A stretch of 64,000 nucleotides of DNA from Candidatus Rhodoferax mariagerensis (GTDB lineage: Bacteria > Pseudomonadota > Gammaproteobacteria > Burkholderiales > Burkholderiaceae_C): assembly GCA_016719055.1 (NCBI GenBank), contig JADKAW010000038.1, forward strand, positions 186,001 to 250,000, read 5' to 3'. The notes under the pieces were generated by a model. It was not told where the DNA came from and did not search any database. It saw only the letters and a list, made by a program, of their open reading frames with translations. The position numbers were made by a program, and so were the translations under genes. Shown here piece by piece: positions 59,704 to 64,000 of the stretch (position 1 is the stretch's first letter; the number at the start of each line of letters is the position of its first letter).

Positions 59704-62700
59704 ATGTGGTTTACCCGCGTCAGCCTCCATAACCCGGTCTTTGCCACCATGGTGATGCTGGCCCTGGTGGTGCTGGGGCTGTTTTCCATGCAGCGATTGC
59801 AGGTGGACCAGTTTCCCAACATCGATTTTCCGGTGGTGGTGGTCAGCACCGATTACCCCGGTGCCTCGCCCGAGGTGGTCGAGAGTGAAGTGACCAAAAA
59901 AATCGAAGAAGGGGTCAACGCCATTGCCGGCATCAACGCCCTGACCTCGCGGTCTTACGAAGGCCAGTCGGTGGTGATCATCGAGTTTGGCCTGCACATT
60001 GACGGGCGCAAGGCGGCCGATGACGTGCGCGAAAAGGTGGCCTCGGTGCGCCCGGTGCTGCGCACCGAAGTCAAGGAGCCACGGGTGATGCGTTTTGACC
60101 CGTCAAGCCGCGCGATCTGGTCGGTGGCGGTGCTGCCCGACGATCAGGCCCCCGCCGGCCAGGCCATGAACGCGGTGGAGCTGACCAATTGGGCCGAGCA
60201 AACCCTGAAAAAGCGGCTGGAAAACGTGCGTGGTGTGGGCTCGGTCACGCTGGTGGGGGGTAGCAAGCGCGAAATCAATATTTACCTGAACCCGCAGGCG
60301 CTGGAGTCGTTTGGTATCACGCCCGACCAGGTGGCCAGTGCAGTGCGCAATGAAAACCAGGACTTTCCGGTGGGCACCATCCGCTCTGCCGAGCAAGACC
60401 GGGTGATCCAGATCGCCGCCCGGGTGCAGCGCCCCGAAGACTTTGGACGCATCATCATCACCCGCAAAAACGGCGCTGCGGTGCGGGTGGAACAGGTGGC
60501 CCAGGTGACCGACGGCGCACAAGAGGTCGAAAGCCTGGCGCTTTACAACGGGCGGCGCACCTTGTTGCTCAACGTACAGAAATCGCAGGACGAAAACACC
60601 ATTGGCGTGGTGGACGGGCTTAACAAGATGCTGGGGGAATTGCAAAAGGCTTTGCCCCCGGGCGTGAAGCTGACCCAAATTACAGATGGCTCGCGCCCAA
60701 TTCGGGTGTCGGTGGCCAATGTGCGGCAAACGCTGTTTGAAGGTGCCCTGCTCACCGTGCTGATTGTGTTTTTGTTTCTGAACTCGTGGCGCTCTACCGT
60801 CATTACCGGGCTGACCCTGCCGATTGCCCTGATTGGCACCTTCTGGTTCATGAACATGCTGGGTTTCACTGTCAACATGATCACCATGATGGCCATGAGT
60901 CTGTGTGTCGGTTTGCTGATTGACGATGCCATTGTGGTGCGTGAAAACATTGTGCGCCACGTGCAGATGGGCAAAGGGGCGTACCAGGCGTCGATGGATG
61001 GCACCCGGGAAATTGGCCTGGCGGTGTTTGCCACCACCCTGTCGATCGTGGCGGTGTTTTTACCGATTGGCTTCATGGGCGGCATCATTGGCAAGTTTTT
61101 CCACGAATTTGGCCTGACGATTGTGGCGGCGGTGCTGATCTCGATGTTTGTCAGCTTCACGCTTGACCCGATGCTGTCAAGCATCTGGCACGACCCAAGC
61201 ATCGAGGCGCATGGCAAACGCCATGTGGCCGCCACTGTTTATGACAAGACCATTGGCCGCGTGACCGCCTTTTTTGACCATGGCACCGATGTGCTGGTGG
61301 ATGTCTATCAGGGCATCTTGCGCTGGGCTCTGCAGCACAAACTGGCCACGGTGGCCATTGCCCTGGGCATTTTTATAAGCAGTATTGCGATGGTGCCGCT
61401 GCTCGGTACCGAGTTTGTGCCGAAGTCGGATTTTTCTGAAACCAGTCTGACCTTCAACACGCCGGTGGGCTCGTCACTGGAAGTGACCGAAGTCCGGGCG
61501 CGTCAGGTGGAGGACATCATTCGCTCGTTTCCTGAGGTACGCTACACGTTGACGACCATCAACACCGGCAACGCCCAGGGAAAAATTTACGCCAACATCT
61601 ACATCCGGCTAGTGGACCGCAAACAGCGCCAGCGCAGTGTGGATGAGATGTCGTTGGTGTTGCGCCAACGCATGAGACAGGTGCCAGGCATCTCTGTGAC
61701 CCACGTTGGCCTGCTCGACCCTGTGGGCGGGCAAAAACAAATCGCTTTTTCGATCCAGGGGGCAGACATGGGTGAGTTGTCCCGCCTGAACACCCTGGCC
61801 TTGGAAAAAATCAGAAACATCCCGGGTTTGGTTGACCTGGACTCGACCCTGAAACCCAACAAGCCAACGCTGGATGTACAGGTCAGGCGCGATGCGGCGT
61901 CTGACTTGGGCTTGAGCGTGGCACAGATAGGTGCCGCCCTGCGCACGCTGGTGGCTGGCCAAACGGTCGGCAACTGGAGGGCCCCCGACGATCAGACCTA
62001 CGACGTCAATGTGCGGCTGTCACCCCAATCGCGCAACCAGGCCGCAGACCTGAACGGCTTGCCGTTTGCCCTGAGCAACGCGTCGGACGGCAGCACCCGC
62101 ATCGTGCGGCTTGACCAGGTGGCGCAGGTTCGCGAAGCCACGGGGTCCAACCAGATCAACCGGCGTGACCTGACGCGTGAAGTTGCCCTGTCGGGCAATG
62201 TGGCAGGCCGCTCTGCGGGGGAAATATCGGCAGACATCAAGGCTGCCATGGACAACATCGCCATGCCAGCAGGCTACAGCTACAAATTCAGTGGTTCGAC
62301 CAAGGACATGGGTGAGGCGTTTGGTTACGCGCTGTCGGCGCTGGTGCTGGCGGTGGTGTTTATTTACATGATTCTGGCCAGCCAGTTCAAGAGCTTTCTG
62401 CAGCCACTGGCGCTCATGACCTCATTGCCGCTGACGCTGATCGGCGTGGTGCTGGCGCTGATGATGTTCAACTCGACGCTGTCCATGTTTTCGGTCATCG
62501 GGGTTGTGATGCTGATGGGCCTGGTCACAAAAAATGCCATTTTGCTGGTGGACTTTGCCATCCGCTCACGCGAACCCTCGACGGATGCACAGGGTGCGAC
62601 CGTGCCCGGTCTGCCTCGCCACGAAGCCCTGTTGATGGCTGCCCGCGTGCGCTTGCGCCCGATCCTGATGACCACGCTGGCCATGATCTTTGGCATGGTG

Positions 62701-62901
62701 CCGCTGGCTTTTGCCCTGTCCGAGGGCTCGGAAATGCGCGCTCCCATGGGCCAGGCCGTGATTGGCGGGGTGATCACGTCGTCGCTGCTGACACTGGTGG
62801 TGGTGCCCGTGGTTTATTGCTACATGGATGATCTGGCACAGGGGCTGCGCCAACTTTGGTACCGTTTCACTGCAATGCCTCCGCAAAAATCAGGTGATTG
62901 A
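59704..62901 (+). CDS. RND efflux permease (AcrB-like)
   Basis: A 1065-residue permease, directly after the adaptor gene with no gap. It has twelve membrane segments in two halves. TM4 has the DD dyad in SLCVGLLIDDAIVVRENIVR used for proton coupling, as in HAE-type drug pumps, and the two periplasmic loops are large. Substrate unknown. TetR control is inferred from the operon. Confidence 0.95.
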   Translation: MWFTRVSLHNPVFATMVMLALVVLGLFSMQRLQVDQFPNIDFPVVVVSTDYPGASPEVVESEVTKKIEEGVNAIAGINALTSRSYEGQSVVIIEFGLHIDGRKAADDVREKVASVRPVLRTEVKEPRVMRFDPSSRAIWSVAVLPDDQAPAGQAMNAVELTNWAEQTLKKRLENVRGVGSVTLVGGSKREINIYLNPQALESFGITPDQVASAVRNENQDFPVGTIRSAEQDRVIQIAARVQRPEDFGRIIITRKNGAAVRVEQVAQVTDGAQEVESLALYNGRRTLLLNVQKSQDENTIGVVDGLNKMLGELQKALPPGVKLTQITDGSRPIRVSVANVRQTLFEGALLTVLIVFLFLNSWRSTVITGLTLPIALIGTFWFMNMLGFTVNMITMMAMSLCVGLLIDDAIVVRENIVRHVQMGKGAYQASMDGTREIGLAVFATTLSIVAVFLPIGFMGGIIGKFFHEFGLTIVAAVLISMFVSFTLDPMLSSIWHDPSIEAHGKRHVAATVYDKTIGRVTAFFDHGTDVLVDVYQGILRWALQHKLATVAIALGIFISSIAMVPLLGTEFVPKSDFSETSLTFNTPVGSSLEVTEVRARQVEDIIRSFPEVRYTLTTINTGNAQGKIYANIYIRLVDRKQRQRSVDEMSLVLRQRMRQVPGISVTHVGLLDPVGGQKQIAFSIQGADMGELSRLNTLALEKIRNIPGLVDLDSTLKPNKPTLDVQVRRDAASDLGLSVAQIGAALRTLVAGQTVGNWRAPDDQTYDVNVRLSPQSRNQAADLNGLPFALSNASDGSTRIVRLDQVAQVREATGSNQINRRDLTREVALSGNVAGRSAGEISADIKAAMDNIAMPAGYSYKFSGSTKDMGEAFGYALSALVLAVVFIYMILASQFKSFLQPLALMTSLPLTLIGVVLALMMFNSTLSMFSVIGVVMLMGLVTKNAILLVDFAIRSREPSTDAQGATVPGLPRHEALLMAARVRLRPILMTTLAMIFGMVPLAFALSEGSEMRAPMGQAVIGGVITSSLLTLVVVPVVYCYMDDLAQGLRQLWYRFTAMPPQKSGD

Positions 62902-62957
62902 CAGCCCTGCCGGCTAAAATTGAATGATTCCGTTACCATACCCCCAGGAGTACTTAA

Positions 62958-63620
62958 ATGAATAGGACAAACGTTGAGCAAGCGCGCTACAACATGATCG
63001 AGCAGCAGATTCGTCCCTGGGACGTGGCCGACAGCGCGGTTTTGCAGCTTTTATCACTGGTCAAGCGTGAAGATTTTGTGCCGGTCCATTACAAAGGCGT
63101 GGCCTTTGCCGACATGGCAATTCCGCTGGCCGGCGGCCAAAACATGCTGGCACCCCGGCTGCAAGCCCGATTACTGCAGGACGCAGCCGTCCAGTCTGGC
63201 GACAAGGTTCTTGAGATTGGCACCGGTTCTGGTTTTATGACCGCTTTGCTGGCGCATCAGGCGCAGCGCGTGATCTCCCTCGAAATCAACTCCGAACTGG
63301 CCGACCAGGCGCGCGCCAACCTGCAAAAAGCGGGCATTCATAATGCCGAAGTGCGCCAGGCCGACGGCGCGCTAGGCGCGCCGGCCGAAGCACCGTTTGA
63401 CGTGATTGTGCTGGGAGGCTCGGTGGCCGAAGTGCCTCAGGTTTTACTTCAGCAGCTCAAGATCAATGGCCGTCTGGTGGCCATTGTGGGTGAGGAGCCC
63501 ATCATGCACGCCCAGGTTGTTACCCGCACCAGCGAAACCAATTTCAAATCCGATGAAAAGTGGGACGACAACGCGCCGCGCCTGGTGAACTTTCCCCAAC
63601 CCTCAGCTTTTCAATTTTGA
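62958..63620 (+). CDS. Protein-L-isoaspartate O-methyltransferase family protein
   Basis: A 220-residue SAM-dependent methyltransferase: EQQIRPWDVADSAVL, motif I VLEIGTGSGFMTALLA, VISLEINSEL, FDVIVLGGSV. PCM-family enzymes repair isoaspartyl residues; this belongs to the Pcm-like group often found beside rhodanese and tolC in betaproteobacteria. The CCCAGGAG site lies 8 bases before the ATG. It is 56 bases after the pump gene. Confidence 0.85.
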   Translation: MNRTNVEQARYNMIEQQIRPWDVADSAVLQLLSLVKREDFVPVHYKGVAFADMAIPLAGGQNMLAPRLQARLLQDAAVQSGDKVLEIGTGSGFMTALLAHQAQRVISLEINSELADQARANLQKAGIHNAEVRQADGALGAPAEAPFDVIVLGGSVAEVPQVLLQQLKINGRLVAIVGEEPIMHAQVVTRTSETNFKSDEKWDDNAPRLVNFPQPSAFQF

Positions 63621-63622
63621 AC

Positions 63623-63964
63623 ATGCCAACGCAAATTCGCCCTTCTCAATTGCCAAACTGGCTTGACACCGTCAGGATTCATGGCGAGCCCATCGTGCTG
63701 GATGTGCGGGAACCCCACGAACTACGCCTGTCAAGTGTCAAGGCCAATGGTTTTGAGCTCATCGCCATTCCCATGGGCGTGATACCGCCCCGCCTACCCG
63801 AACTCGACCCCAAACGCCCGATTGCCTGCCTGTGTCATCACGGCGGGCGCAGCATGCAGGTGGCTGGCTTTTTAAAGGCGCGTGGTTTTGCCCATGTCAC
63901 CAACATCGCCGGTGGCATCTATGCGTGGGCGGCTGAGCTGGACCCCACCGTTGCGCGTTATTGA
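63623..63964 (+). CDS. Rhodanese-like protein
   Basis: A 113-residue rhodanese domain: IVLDVREPHELRLSSVKANG and active loop CHHGGRS with catalytic Cys (LCHHGGRSMQ). ATG at 63623, two bases after the methyltransferase stop. The remaining 36 bases to the edge hold no gene; a tolC-type gene could follow. Confidence 0.85.
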   Translation: MPTQIRPSQLPNWLDTVRIHGEPIVLDVREPHELRLSSVKANGFELIAIPMGVIPPRLPELDPKRPIACLCHHGGRSMQVAGFLKARGFAHVTNIAGGIYAWAAELDPTVARY

Positions 63965-64000
63965 TCTGAATCTGACTGACTTATCCCGACTGGGCACAAC

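Overview
The window looks like chromosome of a Gram-negative betaproteobacterium of the order Burkholderiales, most likely a Comamonadaceae member of the Rhodoferax/Polaromonas/Acidovorax type. This rests on remembered similarity of Acs, IlvD, the Che proteins and a small Trp-rich protein, on Gram-negative genes (lolCD, an RND pump), and on a roughly 50-bp interspersed repeat ending in GGGCTAGAGG that I associate with this family. No rRNA, tRNA, CRISPR array or prophage was seen. No similarity search could be run, so family names are from motif recognition.

Layout. 1-2.06 kb: a hypothetical gene cut by the window edge, thrH, and an M50-type membrane protease overlapping the stop of hsdR. 2.05-12.93 kb, minus strand: a type I restriction-modification and defence island transcribed hsdM, broken rhuM, GIY-YIG nuclease, hsdS, fic, OLD-type ATPase/nuclease, hsdR. 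It carries palindromic REP-like repeats, a rhuM gene split by a repeat-flanked GIY-YIG gene, a scar of a second hsdS, and an apparent internal deletion in hsdS. 13.1-20.6 kb: a giant thioester alpha-2-macroglobulin, an anti-sigma-like protein with no sigma factor, and a lone ureD without urease genes. 20.7-32.3 kb: housekeeping and accessory genes (chemoreceptor, UPF0114 protein, acs, cytochrome c, Trp-rich protein, ilvD, an ipdC-type decarboxylase, a Cys-rich secreted protein, a DUF4405 membrane protein, rhodanese, TatD).

32.3-48.9 kb is one long minus-strand signalling block: a REC-PAS-GGDEF-EAL protein, a hybrid SBP/PAS histidine kinase, a stand-alone receiver, a ligand-domain-less MCP, cheY, a STAS protein, cheA, MCP, cheW, MCP, an MCP scar, cheR, cheD, cheB and a hemerythrin. 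Gene order recalls the Pseudomonas Che2 (F7-like) type. CheA contains a tandem motif matching the c-di-GMP-binding MshEN module, which would couple the neighbouring c-di-GMP enzyme to the chemosensory array. 49.0-50.1 kb holds three tandem copies of a ~385-bp unit with long inverted arms, hairpins and a variable core. It is followed by a REC-containing kinase, a NarL-type regulator and a divergent PAS chemoreceptor (50.2-54.2 kb).

54.3-64 kb: lolD and lolC, a DUF4139 secreted protein, a TetR regulator translationally coupled to an RND efflux pair, a protein-isoaspartate methyltransferase-family protein and a rhodanese.

The strongest candidates for something new are the MshEN-like module in CheA, the GIY-YIG/palindromic-repeat insertion in the RM island, and the triplicated inverted-arm element.
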